A stretch of 64,000 nucleotides of DNA, taken from positions 310,001 to 374,000 of the forward strand of contig NZ_JNXG01000003.1 in the NCBI RefSeq assembly GCF_000717025.1, given 5' to 3'. Shown one piece after another: positions 16,806 to 25,929 of the stretch (position 1 is the stretch's first letter; each line of letters opens with the position of its first letter). Position numbers and translations under genes: made by a program. The notes beneath the pieces are model-generated. The model searched no databases. It was not told the DNA's origin and saw only the letters and a program-made list of their open reading frames with translations. Source of the DNA: Streptomyces atroolivaceus (GTDB lineage: Bacteria; Actinomycetota; Actinomycetes; Streptomycetales; Streptomycetaceae).

Positions 16806-17882
16806 TCAGCGATGCTTCTGCGACAGCTGGAAGACGTCCGCGGCGATGCGGGTGGCGGCCTGCCGTGTCGGGAGAGCGAGCAGTTCGGTACGGATCGCTC
16901 CGCCGGCGGCCAGGTGACGGTCGTACGGGAGGACCTGCACGCTCGCTCCGGTGGACGCGAGCTTCTGCACGGCCTTGTCGAGGTCGATCCCCGCACGGGG
17001 CGTCTGTTCGGTGAGTACGACGACCGTGCCGTCGATCACACGGCGGGGCAGTGCCTGGATCCACTCGAGCACGTTGTGGGCGCTCGTGACGCCCTCCGGC
17101 GTGGCCGGGGCGGTCAGCACACGGGCCTGGGACGCGGAGAGCGCGACCCGGGCGACCTCGGCGGGCAGTGTCTCGCAGTCGACGACCGTCACACCGAAGT
17201 AGCGGCGCAGGGAGACCATGACCCGCTCGTACGCCCTGGCGTCCAGCATCGCGCCGATCCGGCCCTGACTGCCGGGCAGCAGCCAGGCGTTGCCGGGGAG
17301 CTGGACGAGGTAGCCGGTCACGTCGAGCAGGGACATCTGCGGTTCGACGATGTGCGCCATGTCGCCGGCGGTCCAGCGCAGCGACCGGGCGCCGAGCCGC
17401 AGCGGCAGTGAGCCGAGCGCCGGATCCGCCTCGACGAGCAGCACCGGGTCCTGCCTGTAATGCGCGTACGTGGTGCCGAGCAGCGCGGCGACGGTCGACT
17501 TGCCCGCGCCGCCCCTGATCGAGGTGACGGCGATCTGCCGGCCGGTCGTCACGGGCTGCTGGAGTTGCTCGGCGGTGCGGGTGATCTCGGCGACCTCGCG
17601 GGCCGCCGAGGAGGAAACGATTCGGCGCAGTCCGCGTGCGACCCGCGCCGCGAGGGGCTCTCCGTGCCGCGGTCCGCGTACCGCTTCGGCCAGGCCGTCG
17701 TCCATCACGGGCCGGGCGTCGGGCGCGGTACGGGGCGGCCTGCTGCCGGGCGGGGGCAGGCCGGGGCCCGGTGCGGGGGTGCCGGTGCCCCGCGCCGGAC
17801 CGGTGTCGCTCCGCACGGCGGACGCCGCAGCGCCTCTCCTGTCGCGCCGCACGTCGCCCTGCCAGTTGTCCGTGTTCGGCAT
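16806..17882 (-). CDS. ParA/MinD-like ATPase of the type VII locus
   Basis: A 358-aa protein. An Ala/Pro/Arg-rich disordered N-terminal third (to about residue 110) precedes a deviant-Walker ATPase domain. The P-loop reads SIRGGAGKST (121-130). An Arg (R123) takes the place of the signature lysine of ParA/MinD proteins, while the second lysine is kept. VEADPALGSL is the Walker A' region. Such ATPases accompany actinobacterial type VII loci and may position or gate the secretion machine. The start ATG 17882 has AAAGG 6 nt upstream; much longer frames starting near 18700 are shadows of eccD. It sits 53 bp after eccD and 36 bp before eccC. Confidence 0.82.
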   Translation of the reverse strand: MPNTDNWQGDVRRDRRGAAASAVRSDTGPARGTGTPAPGPGLPPPGSRPPRTAPDARPVMDDGLAEAVRGPRHGEPLAARVARGLRRIVSSSAAREVAEITRTAEQLQQPVTTGRQIAVTSIRGGAGKSTVAALLGTTYAHYRQDPVLLVEADPALGSLPLRLGARSLRWTAGDMAHIVEPQMSLLDVTGYLVQLPGNAWLLPGSQGRIGAMLDARAYERVMVSLRRYFGVTVVDCETLPAEVARVALSASQARVLTAPATPEGVTSAHNVLEWIQALPRRVIDGTVVVLTEQTPRAGIDLDKAVQKLASTGASVQVLPYDRHLAAGGAIRTELLALPTRQAATRIAADVFQLSQKHR

Positions 17883-17935
17883 GTCTGCCTTTCCCCTCCA
17901 CCGCACCGCCATGGCGGAGCGCCCCGCACGTTGAC

Positions 17936-19291
17936 TCAGAACTTGTCGAGCAGCTGTCCGAACACGCCGAACACCCCTGCGGCGAGCGGGAAGAGCGCCA
18001 CCGTGCCGGCGGATTCGACCAGGTCCGCGGCGCGGCGCAGCCGGACCCGCACGTGCTCCGGCGGCTCCACCGCCAGCACCAGCAGGGGGAGCAGCGCTGC
18101 CGCACCGAGCACGGCGATCGCCCCCGCGCCCCCGGCGTGCTGCATCCACAGCATCATCAGGCGTACGAGGAGGATCCCGGCGACGGCTACGAGCGCCACC
18201 ACCTCCACGACCAGGGGGAACGCTCGTGCCCCGGACAGGAGCAGCACGGCGACGACCGAGGCCAGCACCACCGTCCACGCGGTCGACCGCTCGGCCGAGG
18301 CGAGCAGCCAGCCCGCCGCGCCCGCCGACACCGCGGTGACCAGGGTCGCGAGGGCCAGGCCCCGGTGGGTGGCCGCGAGAGCGTTGCCCACCTCGTGACG
18401 GCTGACGGAGACGCCGGTGGCGCGGCGGTCGTCGAGTGCGGTGAGTCCGGACGCCGTCAGGGCGATCCTCGGCAGCAGTCCCAGCAGCACGACGGAGAGG
18501 ACCGCCATGACGGCTCCGAGCCGGGCCGGGTCCTGCTGGACGGCTGCTGCGCCCTCCCAGACCACGGTGAGCGAAGCGGTCGCCGCGGCGCCGATCAGCC
18601 CGCCGCGGCCGAGCGGCGAGAAACAGCCGAGGAGCACCAGCGTCAGGACCAGCGCGCCCGAGACGGCGCCCAGGCGCACGGCTGGTGGCCAGTCGTACGC
18701 ATCGGCCGCGGTCCACGCGGTGAGCACGCCGAGACCGCCGGAGACGGACAGCAGCGCGGTCGCGAGCGTGCGGTGGCCCTGCCGGGCCCTGGCGGCGAGC
18801 ACACCCGCCGCCAGGAGAGCGGACGTGAGCAGGGTGAGCACGCCGGCGAGGGAACCGAGCGGGAACTCCCGGCGGGCGAGCAGTGCGGCAGTCAGCGTGA
18901 GAACGGTGGTCGCCGCGCCCGCGACCGCCCGGCGCGCGGCAGGGCGCCGGCGCCAGGCCCGCAGATCGAGGTCGTCGGCCACATGGTCCGCGACGTCGTG
19001 CACGACGGGGGCGGGAAGCGCGGCCCGGGACCTGACGAGCCGGAGCACGGCGCCGTCGGATATCCCGGCCGATGCCAGGGTGCTGTCGTGCGCCAGGGCC
19101 GAGCCGGCGGACGTCAGCAACTGCCGTGTCAGCGGGCGCGATGCGATCTGGTCGTCGAGCAACTGGAGAATATCCGGCAGCAATTGCCCGATCGGGGTGT
19201 CGGAGGGCAGGACGACGTCGGCCCGGCGCCGCTCGCCGACCAGGGTCACCCGGCTCACTTCCGAACGGGATGTCATTGCTGTGCTCGCCAC
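17936..19291 (-). CDS. eccD: Type VII secretion integral membrane protein EccD
   Basis: A 451-aa pore-complex protein. Residues 10-90 form the ubiquitin-like (YukD-like) cytosolic domain (VTLVGERRRADVVLPSDTPIG; LLTSAGSALAHDSTLASAGI; DGAVLRLVR), followed by about 11 transmembrane helices from residue 120 to the C-terminus. The length is normal for Streptomyces EccD. I use the GTG at 19291 (AGG 9 nt upstream); ATG 19276 is an alternative. It is upstream of the ParA-like and eccC genes in one orientation. The usual partners EccB, EccE and MycP are not in the window. Confidence 0.9.
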   Translation of the reverse strand: MASTAMTSRSEVSRVTLVGERRRADVVLPSDTPIGQLLPDILQLLDDQIASRPLTRQLLTSAGSALAHDSTLASAGISDGAVLRLVRSRAALPAPVVHDVADHVADDLDLRAWRRRPAARRAVAGAATTVLTLTAALLARREFPLGSLAGVLTLLTSALLAAGVLAARARQGHRTLATALLSVSGGLGVLTAWTAADAYDWPPAVRLGAVSGALVLTLVLLGCFSPLGRGGLIGAAATASLTVVWEGAAAVQQDPARLGAVMAVLSVVLLGLLPRIALTASGLTALDDRRATGVSVSRHEVGNALAATHRGLALATLVTAVSAGAAGWLLASAERSTAWTVVLASVVAVLLLSGARAFPLVVEVVALVAVAGILLVRLMMLWMQHAGGAGAIAVLGAAALLPLLVLAVEPPEHVRVRLRRAADLVESAGTVALFPLAAGVFGVFGQLLDKF

Positions 19292-19514
19292 TTACGGCAA
19301 CCTATCATCGCGATTCGGGGAGTTCCCGGGCCAACTGCCCACGGACTCCGGCCATTCCATGAGGGTTGCCGCGAGCACGGGAAGCCGGGCCCTCTTCCCG
19401 GCCCCTTTCGCGGAATTGCCTCCGGGCAGGGGGCCCGCCGTTTCCGGGGTATTCACGCGCTGTTCGCACTCCTGGCCCGACGCCGCTGTCCGTCCCGCCC
19501 CGCCTGCTGTTTCG

Positions 19515-19712
19515 TCAGGTGTGCTGGAGAAAGGACCATCCCACGCAACCCGCGCACAGGACGGCCGTGACGACGATCCCCGCGAATGCCTTCCCGAGCC
19601 GTTCGTCCGCCGTACGCCCGGCCCTCTGCGCACCGAACAGGAGCGCGTTCCGCATCCGCCGACGGCGTATCCCCACCGATTCGGGCAGTTGGCTGTCGTG
19701 ATTCCGTGCCAT
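19515..19712 (-). CDS. Small single-pass membrane protein at the head of the type VII locus
   Basis: A 65-aa protein with a basic N-terminal half (PESVGIRRRRMRNALLFGA) and one transmembrane helix near the C-terminus (AFAGIVVTAVLCAGCVGWSFL). It is oriented with eccD, 223 bp upstream of it. The build resembles the N-terminal anchor of EccB-type proteins without the periplasmic part, but I do not recognise a family. The Shine-Dalgarno sequence is weak (GGA 7 nt upstream). Position and topology suggest an accessory subunit; this is inference. Confidence 0.55.
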   Translation of the reverse strand: MARNHDSQLPESVGIRRRRMRNALLFGAQRAGRTADERLGKAFAGIVVTAVLCAGCVGWSFLQHT

Positions 19713-20014
19713 GCGTCGTCCGCGCCCCAGCCGTCCGTAACGTCAGTCGTCCTCGCTCCGAAACATAAGGCACGGGGGAGCGGGAGTACATGCCGGGAGA
19801 CAGGGGCGGGTGGTGGGCCATGCGGATGGCCTCGCACGCGTCGACCGGAGTCTGCTCAGGTCTGATGGACGGCGGCGAGGCGGGGGGGCGCGTCGTGGCC
19901 GGTCAAGAGCTGACGCCGCGAGTGCCGGCCGGCCTGGTTTCCGCACCTCTGCCGGCCGGGTGTCCGGAGCCCACGCGGTGACGGGCCGGGCCACTGTCAC
20001 CGTGCCCGGGTTCC
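19713..20014. other. Intergenic stretch, no gene seen
   Basis: This 302-bp segment separates the 5' end of the small membrane protein gene from the 3' end of the PucR gene, both on the minus strand. It has a locally lower-GC patch (CCGAAACATAAGG at about 19758) that may belong to the type VII promoter. No convincing -10/-35 pair, hairpin or reading frame was found. Confidence 0.5.
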
Positions 20015-21544
20015 TCATCGGCCGTGAGCTCGTCCGCCGTAGCCCGCCGGCCCGCGCCCCCGCAGCGCGAACCACAGCTCCGTCCGCACGTCCATGTCGT
20101 CCAGGTCCATGTCCAGCAGCGCCGCGCACCGGGCGATGCGCTGGCGGACCGTGTTGCGGTGGACGCGCAGGGCCACCGCCGTGCGGTCCCAGCTGCCGTG
20201 CAGGCTCAGCCAGCAGCGCAAGGTCTCCGGCAACGGCTCGGAGAGAGGGGCCAGCAGGGCGCGGGCATGGGCTTCGGCGCGGTCGGCCGGGATCAGGCCG
20301 GCCAGGCCTCCGGCGCCGGGGCGGTGCGCGGTCAGCGGGGTGCGGGTCGCCTCCGCGTGGCCCAGGGCGCGGGACGCCTGGGTGTCGGCGTCGGGCAGGG
20401 CGGTGACCGGGACCCGTTCGGAGACGCCGAGGGTCCAGCCGGGCTGTGCGGTCACCGGCTCGTGGGGGCCGGGGAGCAGGACCCGTACGGTCTCCCGGTC
20501 CACGTCCGACAGTGCGGAGCCCAGCGCCGTGCCGAGGGCCCCGGCGCTGAGCGGGTCCGCCGGGGCGCCGTCGGCGCGACGGGCGTGGACCACCGTCCAC
20601 GAGTCGCCGTCGCCCAGCAGCGGCGCCACGTCCTGCGGGGCCGCGCCCAGCAGCAGCCGTACGAGCGCCGCCGAACGGCCCGCGGCGTCGGCGCCCTGGT
20701 GCGGGGCGGTGAGCAGGGAGAGCAGCACGACGGCGATTCCCGCGACGGTGTGGTCGCCGGAGTCGCGCCGGGGCGTCGCCAGGGTGAGGGCCAGTCCCCG
20801 CCCGCCGCCGAGCGCGTACGCGAACAGGTGGGTGCCGCCCCGGGTGTCGGTCGCCGACGACGGGTTCGGCTTCCGGCCGGGGGAGGCGGCGGGCGGCGTG
20901 GCGGGGGAGGCGGCGGACGGTGTGGCGGGAGCCACCACCCGGGCCAGCCGGGCCAGTGCCGTCTGCGCGTCCGGTGCCGGGCGCCCGCCCGCCGCGTGCA
21001 GCACACCGCCGTCCACCGTGAGCAGCGCGACCCGGCCCTCCAGCTGGACGGCGAGCTGCCGCAGCACCGCGGGCACCGGGTCCGGGCGGGCCGCCGCCGT
21101 CGCCAGGGCCTGCTGGGCCCGGGTCACCCGGCGCAGCTCCCGGTGGCGCGCCTCCGCCATGAGCCGCCACACCGCCCGGGCGACCGCGGCGAAGCGGGTC
21201 TCGCGAGGCACCTCCAGCAACGGCAGCCCGTGCCTGTCGCAGGCCTCCACCAGGGCGGCCGGCACCGTGTCGTGCACCGGCGCCACCCCGAAGCCGAGGG
21301 CCGCCGCCCCCGCCTCCACGAGCCGGGCCACGTAGGTGTCCGCGTCCGTGAGCTGGACCCCGGCGGTCAGCAGGAGCTCGCCGCCGAGCAGGTACGGATA
21401 CGGGTCGGCCATCTCCGAGGTGTGCACCCACAGCAGATCCGCGTGGTCCGGACCGGCGATACGGCGCAGTCCGAGCTCCTCCCGGCCGAGCAGTTCGGCC
21501 AGGGGGATGGGAGGGGCGGGAGGCCCGGCTGGGGAGTCCGGCAT
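20015..21544 (-). CDS. PucR family transcriptional regulator
   Basis: A 509-aa regulator. The N-terminal PucR sensor domain (LAELLGREELGLRRIAGPDHADLLWVHTSEM; LLGGELLLTAG) is followed by a GGDEF-like middle region with a low-complexity Ala/Thr/Pro insert. The C-terminal PucR helix-turn-helix (SLHGSWDRTAVALRVHRNTV, then RIARCAALL) is intact. PucR proteins respond to nitrogen-rich metabolites such as purines or polyamines. It is divergent from the symporter/agmatinase/ThDP operon (121-bp gap) and is its likely regulator. ATG 21544 is used because the protein then begins MPDSPAG; further frame upstream overlaps the promoter. A 15-bp palindrome covers the start. Confidence 0.9.
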   Translation of the reverse strand: MPDSPAGPPAPPIPLAELLGREELGLRRIAGPDHADLLWVHTSEMADPYPYLLGGELLLTAGVQLTDADTYVARLVEAGAAALGFGVAPVHDTVPAALVEACDRHGLPLLEVPRETRFAAVARAVWRLMAEARHRELRRVTRAQQALATAAARPDPVPAVLRQLAVQLEGRVALLTVDGGVLHAAGGRPAPDAQTALARLARVVAPATPSAASPATPPAASPGRKPNPSSATDTRGGTHLFAYALGGGRGLALTLATPRRDSGDHTVAGIAVVLLSLLTAPHQGADAAGRSAALVRLLLGAAPQDVAPLLGDGDSWTVVHARRADGAPADPLSAGALGTALGSALSDVDRETVRVLLPGPHEPVTAQPGWTLGVSERVPVTALPDADTQASRALGHAEATRTPLTAHRPGAGGLAGLIPADRAEAHARALLAPLSEPLPETLRCWLSLHGSWDRTAVALRVHRNTVRQRIARCAALLDMDLDDMDVRTELWFALRGRGPAGYGGRAHGR

Positions 21545-21577
21545 GGATGGTCCATCCACTCGGCGGCTTGAGGATGG
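21544..21577. promoter_or_regulatory. Candidate PucR operator with an extra half-site
   Basis: TGGATGG-T-CCATCCA (21544-21558) is a perfect 7-bp inverted repeat with a 1-bp centre. A further GGATGG half-site lies at 21572-21577, 27 bp away. It covers the start region of the PucR gene and lies in the divergent promoter region, so it could serve autoregulation and operon control. This is a prediction from symmetry and position. Confidence 0.5.
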
Positions 21578-21665
21578 ATGAAACGTACACTTCAGCGTCG
21601 GCTTCCGGCCACCTACCGTCTTCCTCACCACACCCCCTGAGCGAAGACGAGACGGAGGAAGGCCC

Positions 21666-23132
21666 ATGGCTGTCGACTACGCGGTGATCGTGGTCTATCT
21701 GGCCGGCATGCTCGCCATGGGCTGGTGGGGCATGCGCCGCGCCAAGTCCAAGAGCGAGTTCCTGGTCGCCGGGCGGCGGCTCGGCCCCTGGATGTACTCC
21801 GGCACCATGGCCGCGATCGTCCTCGGCGGTGCCTCGACGATCGGCGGCGTGGGCCTCGGCTACCAGTACGGGCTCTCCGGCGCCTGGATGGTCTTCACGA
21901 TCGGCCTCGGACTGCTCGCCCTGTCCGTCTTCTTCTCGGCCCGCATCGCCCGGCTGAAGGTCTACACCGTCTCCGAGATGCTGGACCTGCGCTACGGCGG
22001 CCGGGCCGGGGTCATCTCCGGTGTCGTCATGTGGGCGTACACGCTGATGCTCGCGGTCACCTCGACGATCGCCTACGCCACCATCTTCGACGTCCTGTTC
22101 GACGTGAACCGGACCGTCGCGATCATCCTGGGCGGCACGATCGTCGTCGCGTACTCGACGCTCGGCGGCATGTGGTCGATCACGATCACCGACATGGTGC
22201 AGTTCGTCGTCAAGACCATCGGTGTCCTGCTCCTCCTCCTGCCGATCGCCGTGGTCAAGGCCGGCGGCTTCAGCGAGATGAAGGCGCAGCTGCCCACGGA
22301 GTACTTCGACCCGCTGGGCATAGGCGGCGAGACGATCTTCACCTACGTCCTGATCTACACCTTCGGCATGCTGATCGGCCAGGACATCTGGCAGCGCGTG
22401 TTCACCGCCCGCAGTGACCGGACGGCACGCTGGGGCGGCACCGTCGCCGGCACGTACTGCCTGGTCTACGCGGTCGCCGGGGCCGTCATCGGCACCGCGG
22501 CCAAGGTGATGTACCCGACGCTGCCCAGCGCCGACGCGGCCTTCGCGACGATCGTGAAGGACGAACTGCCCGTCGGCGTGCGTGGGCTGGTGCTGGCCGC
22601 CGCGCTCGCCGCGGTGATGTCCACCTCCTCCGGCGCCCTGATCGCCTGCGCGACCGTGGCCAACAACGACATCTGGTCGCGGCTGCGCGGTGTGGTGGTG
22701 AAGGACGGCGGCGAGGAACGCGACGAGGTGAAGGGCAACCGGGCGTTCATCCTCATCATGGGCGTCGCCGTCATCGTGATCGCCATCGCGCTCAACGACG
22801 TCGTCGAGGCGCTGACCGTCGCCTACAACCTCCTGGTCGGCGGGCTGCTGGTGCCGATCATCGGTGGTCTGCTCTGGCGCCGGGGCACCGCGGCGGGCGC
22901 GCTGGCGGCCGTGGGCGTCGGCGGCGTCGCGGTGATCGCGCTGATGGCGGCCTACGGAATCCTCGCCAACCAGCCGGTCTACTACGGGCTGCTCGCCTCG
23001 CTCGCCGTCTACGTCGTCGTCTCACTGGCGACGAAGCCGACCGACGCCGCCGTGCTGGCGGCCTGGCGCGAGCGGCTGGCCGGGCGGGGGACCGACCACG
23101 ATCCGGCCACCCCGGATCCGGTCTCCGTCTGA
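21666..23132 (+). CDS. Sodium:solute symporter (SSS family)
   Basis: A 488-aa inner-membrane protein with about 13 hydrophobic segments and the N-terminal SSS pattern (MRRAKSKSEFLVAGRRLGPWM; GGASTIGGVGLGYQYGLSGAW). It imports an organic substrate with Na+. Immediately downstream are an agmatinase-family hydrolase and a ThDP enzyme, so the substrate may be a guanidino compound or polyamine; that is inference from context. The start ATG 21666 has GGAGG about 8 nt upstream. Length is typical. Confidence 0.9.
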   Translation: MAVDYAVIVVYLAGMLAMGWWGMRRAKSKSEFLVAGRRLGPWMYSGTMAAIVLGGASTIGGVGLGYQYGLSGAWMVFTIGLGLLALSVFFSARIARLKVYTVSEMLDLRYGGRAGVISGVVMWAYTLMLAVTSTIAYATIFDVLFDVNRTVAIILGGTIVVAYSTLGGMWSITITDMVQFVVKTIGVLLLLLPIAVVKAGGFSEMKAQLPTEYFDPLGIGGETIFTYVLIYTFGMLIGQDIWQRVFTARSDRTARWGGTVAGTYCLVYAVAGAVIGTAAKVMYPTLPSADAAFATIVKDELPVGVRGLVLAAALAAVMSTSSGALIACATVANNDIWSRLRGVVVKDGGEERDEVKGNRAFILIMGVAVIVIAIALNDVVEALTVAYNLLVGGLLVPIIGGLLWRRGTAAGALAAVGVGGVAVIALMAAYGILANQPVYYGLLASLAVYVVVSLATKPTDAAVLAAWRERLAGRGTDHDPATPDPVSV

Positions 23133-23231
23133 GCGTCCACCGGTACAGGGGGCCGCTCCGGCTCCTGAGAGACTCAACAGCGTATGAACGCCCACAAGGC
23201 GTGCATGGCCCAACGAAAGGCACCCGCACCC

Positions 23232-24200
23232 ATGAGCAGCAACGAAGCGCCGCGCGGCCCCGTCGACTCCTCCCGCGTCCCGCGGTACGCCGGACCCGCG
23301 ACGTTCGCGCGGCTGCCCCGGCTCGACGAGGTCGGCTCCGCGGATGTCGCCGTCGTCGGCGTGCCCTTCGACAGCGGGGTCTCCTACCGCCCCGGCGCCC
23401 GCTTCGGCGGCAACGCGATCCGCGAGGCCTCGCGGCTCCTGCGCCCCTACAACCCGGCGCAGGACGCCTCGCCCTTCGCGCTCGCCCAGGTCGCCGACGC
23501 GGGTGACATCGCCGCGAACCCCTTCAACATCAACGAGGCCGTCGAGACCGTCGAGGCCGCCGCCGACGACCTGCTCGGAACCGGTGCCCGGCTGATGACG
23601 CTCGGCGGTGACCACACCATCGCGCTGCCCCTGCTGCGTTCCGTCGCCAAGAAGCACGGCCCCGTCGCCCTGCTCCACTTCGACGCCCACCTGGACACCT
23701 GGGACACCTACTTCGGCGCCGAGTACACCCACGGCACGCCGTTCCGGCGGGCCGTCGAGGAGGGCATCCTCGACACGGAGGCGCTGTCCCACGTCGGCAC
23801 GCGCGGCCCGCTGTACGGCAAGCAGGACCTCACCGACGACGCCAAGATGGGCTTCGGCATCGTCACCTCCGCCGACGTCATGCGGCGCGGCGTCGACGAG
23901 ATCGCCGACCAGCTGCGCCAGCGCATCGGTGACCGCCCGCTCTACATCTCCATCGACATCGACGTGCTCGACCCGGCCCACGCCCCCGGCACCGGGACCC
24001 CCGAGGCGGGCGGCCTCACCTCGCGCGAGCTGCTGGAGATCCTGCGCGGGCTGTCCTCCTGCCACCTCGTCTCGGCCGACCTGGTCGAGGTGGCCCCGGC
24101 GTACGACCACGCGGAGATCACCTCCGTCGCGGCCTCGCACACGGCGTACGAGCTGACGACGATCATGTCCCGCCAGATCGCGGAGGGCCGCACCCAGTGA
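23232..24200 (+). CDS. Agmatinase/guanidinobutyrase family ureohydrolase
   Basis: A 322-aa ureohydrolase that removes urea from a guanidino substrate. All Mn ligands are present: GGDH (H128), DAHLDTWD (D151, H153, D155) and SIDIDVLDP (D242, D244). The specificity loop region reads [12 protein letters not shown] as in agmatinase/guanidinobutyrase relatives. I use ATG 23232, the start typical for homologues ([11 protein letters not shown]); earlier in-frame ATGs at 23184 and 23205 are possible. The stop TGA overlaps the GTG of the next gene (GTGA). Context with a symporter and a ThDP enzyme points to catabolism of a guanidino acid rather than polyamine synthesis. Confidence 0.9.
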   Translation: MSSNEAPRGPVDSSRVPRYAGPATFARLPRLDEVGSADVAVVGVPFDSGVSYRPGARFGGNAIREASRLLRPYNPAQDASPFALAQVADAGDIAANPFNINEAVETVEAAADDLLGTGARLMTLGGDHTIALPLLRSVAKKHGPVALLHFDAHLDTWDTYFGAEYTHGTPFRRAVEEGILDTEALSHVGTRGPLYGKQDLTDDAKMGFGIVTSADVMRRGVDEIADQLRQRIGDRPLYISIDIDVLDPAHAPGTGTPEAGGLTSRELLEILRGLSSCHLVSADLVEVAPAYDHAEITSVAASHTAYELTTIMSRQIAEGRTQ

Positions 24201-25879
24201 GTCACGACCACGACGACAGGCCGCAGCTCACGGCCGCGCAGGCCGAGGCGGCACTGAACCCTCCGCCCGGCCGCAACGGCGGTGACCTCGTCGTCGAGAC
24301 CCTCCAGGGCCTCGGCGCCACCACCGTCTTCGGGCTGCCCGGCCAGCACGCGCTCGGGATGTTCGACGCCCTGCGCCGCTCCTCGCTCTCGTACGTCGGA
24401 CTGCGCGTCGAGAACAACGCGGGTTTCGCCGCCGACGCCTACGGCCGGATCACCGGGGAGGTGGCGCCCCTGCTCCTCTCCACCGGCCCCGGGGCCCTGA
24501 CCTCCCTGGCCGCGCTCCAGGAGGCGGCGGCCGCATCGGCACCCGTGCTGGCGATCTCCAGCCAGATCCCCACCGCCGGGCTCGGCGGCGGGCGCCACGG
24601 GTACCTGCACGAGCTCCGCGACCAGAAGGCGTCCTTCCGCGACATCGTGAAGTCCGTCCACACCGTGCGCACGGCGTCGCAGATCCCGTCCGCGATCGCC
24701 GCCGCCTGGGAGTCCGCGCTGACCGCCCCGCACGGCCCGGTCTGGGTGGAGATCCCGCAGGACGTACTGCTCGCCGAGACCGTCCTCCCCGTGGTCAGCG
24801 CCCTCGACGCCACCCCGCGCGAGCTGTACCCGCGCCCCGAGCTGACGCTCGCGGCGGCCCACCTGCTGTCGAACGCCGAGCGTCCGGCGATCATCGCGGG
24901 CGGCGGGGTCGTACGCTCCGACGCGGCCGGCAAGCTGCGCGCGCTCGCGGAGAAGATCGACGCCCCGGTCGTCACCACCTTCGGCGGCAAGGGCGCCTTC
25001 CCCTGGGAACACCCGCTCTCGCTCCGGTCCTGGCTGGAGGACCGGTACACCACGGACTTCCTGGAGTCCGCGGACGTGCTGCTGGTCGTCGGCTCCGGAC
25101 TCGGTGAGCTCTCCTCGAACTACCACACGTTCGCCCCGCGCGGCCGGATCATCCAGATCGAGGCCGACGCGGGGAAGCTGGAGTCCAACCACCCCGCGCT
25201 CGGCATCCACTCCGACGCCCGCGAGGCCCTCGCCGACCTCCTGGACGCCGTGGAGCCCCGTGAGGACGACACCGCGCCGGAGCGTGTCCGGGCGCTGCTG
25301 GAGAAGGTCCACGACCGGATCGCCGCACAGGACCTCACGCTGGAGCAGCAGGTGCTGGCCTCGGTCCGCGAGGCGCTGCCCGACACGTCCCCCAGCTTCT
25401 GGGACATGACGATCCTCGCCTACTGGGCCTGGTCCGCCTTCGACGCCCGCCACCCGAACACGATGCACTCGGCGCAGGGCGCGGGCGGCCTCGGCTACGG
25501 CTTCCCGGCGGCCATCGGTGCCGCCGCCGCCGACCGGACCAAGCCGGTGCTCGCGGTCTCCGGCGACGGCGGCGCGATGTACTCGATCGCCGAACTCGCC
25601 ACCGTGCGGCAGTACGACCTGCCCGTCACCTGGCTGATCGTCGACGACGGGGGCTACGGCATCCTGCGGGAGTACATGACGGGCGCCTTCGGCGAAGCCA
25701 CGGCCACCGAGCTCTCCCGCCCGGACTTCGTGGCCCTCGCCGAGTCCTTCGGCGTCCCCGCGGTCCGTACGACGCCCGAGACCCTGGCCGCCGACCTCGG
25801 CAGGGCCCTGGCGGCACCCGGCCCCTCGGTGGTGGTGCTCCCCGCGCTGCTGAGGATGTTCGAGCCGACGCATCTGTAG
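24197..25879 (+). CDS. Thiamine-diphosphate-dependent enzyme (acetolactate synthase-like)
   Basis: A 560-aa ThDP enzyme of the acetolactate synthase/benzoylformate decarboxylase fold. The catalytic Glu is in [17 protein letters not shown] (near residue 75), then comes a central FAD/nucleotide-like domain. The C-terminal diphosphate-binding motif begins [14 protein letters not shown] (near 455) and continues [12 protein letters not shown]. It probably processes the 2-oxo acid arising from the guanidino substrate. It is translationally coupled to the hydrolase gene by a GTGA overlap. A ThDP enzyme beside an amidinohydrolase recalls the Ceas/Pah pair of clavulanate synthesis, but no beta-lactam synthetase is present. 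Confidence 0.85.
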   Translation: MSHDHDDRPQLTAAQAEAALNPPPGRNGGDLVVETLQGLGATTVFGLPGQHALGMFDALRRSSLSYVGLRVENNAGFAADAYGRITGEVAPLLLSTGPGALTSLAALQEAAAASAPVLAISSQIPTAGLGGGRHGYLHELRDQKASFRDIVKSVHTVRTASQIPSAIAAAWESALTAPHGPVWVEIPQDVLLAETVLPVVSALDATPRELYPRPELTLAAAHLLSNAERPAIIAGGGVVRSDAAGKLRALAEKIDAPVVTTFGGKGAFPWEHPLSLRSWLEDRYTTDFLESADVLLVVGSGLGELSSNYHTFAPRGRIIQIEADAGKLESNHPALGIHSDAREALADLLDAVEPREDDTAPERVRALLEKVHDRIAAQDLTLEQQVLASVREALPDTSPSFWDMTILAYWAWSAFDARHPNTMHSAQGAGGLGYGFPAAIGAAAADRTKPVLAVSGDGGAMYSIAELATVRQYDLPVTWLIVDDGGYGILREYMTGAFGEATATELSRPDFVALAESFGVPAVRTTPETLAADLGRALAAPGPSVVVLPALLRMFEPTHL

Positions 25880-25929
25880 CGGATGGCTGTGCCGGCCCCG
25901 GGGCGCGACAGCCCCGGGGCCGGCCCGTC

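Noticed and set aside
19790-19981. 63-aa plus-strand frame in the gap before PucR
   Set aside because: No Shine-Dalgarno sequence, no resemblance and opposite to all neighbours.
23232-25879. Clavulanate-type gene pair (Ceas and Pah)
   Set aside because: The ThDP/ureohydrolase pair is similar in type, but beta-lactam synthetase and clavaminate synthase genes are missing and a symporter and PucR regulator fit catabolism.
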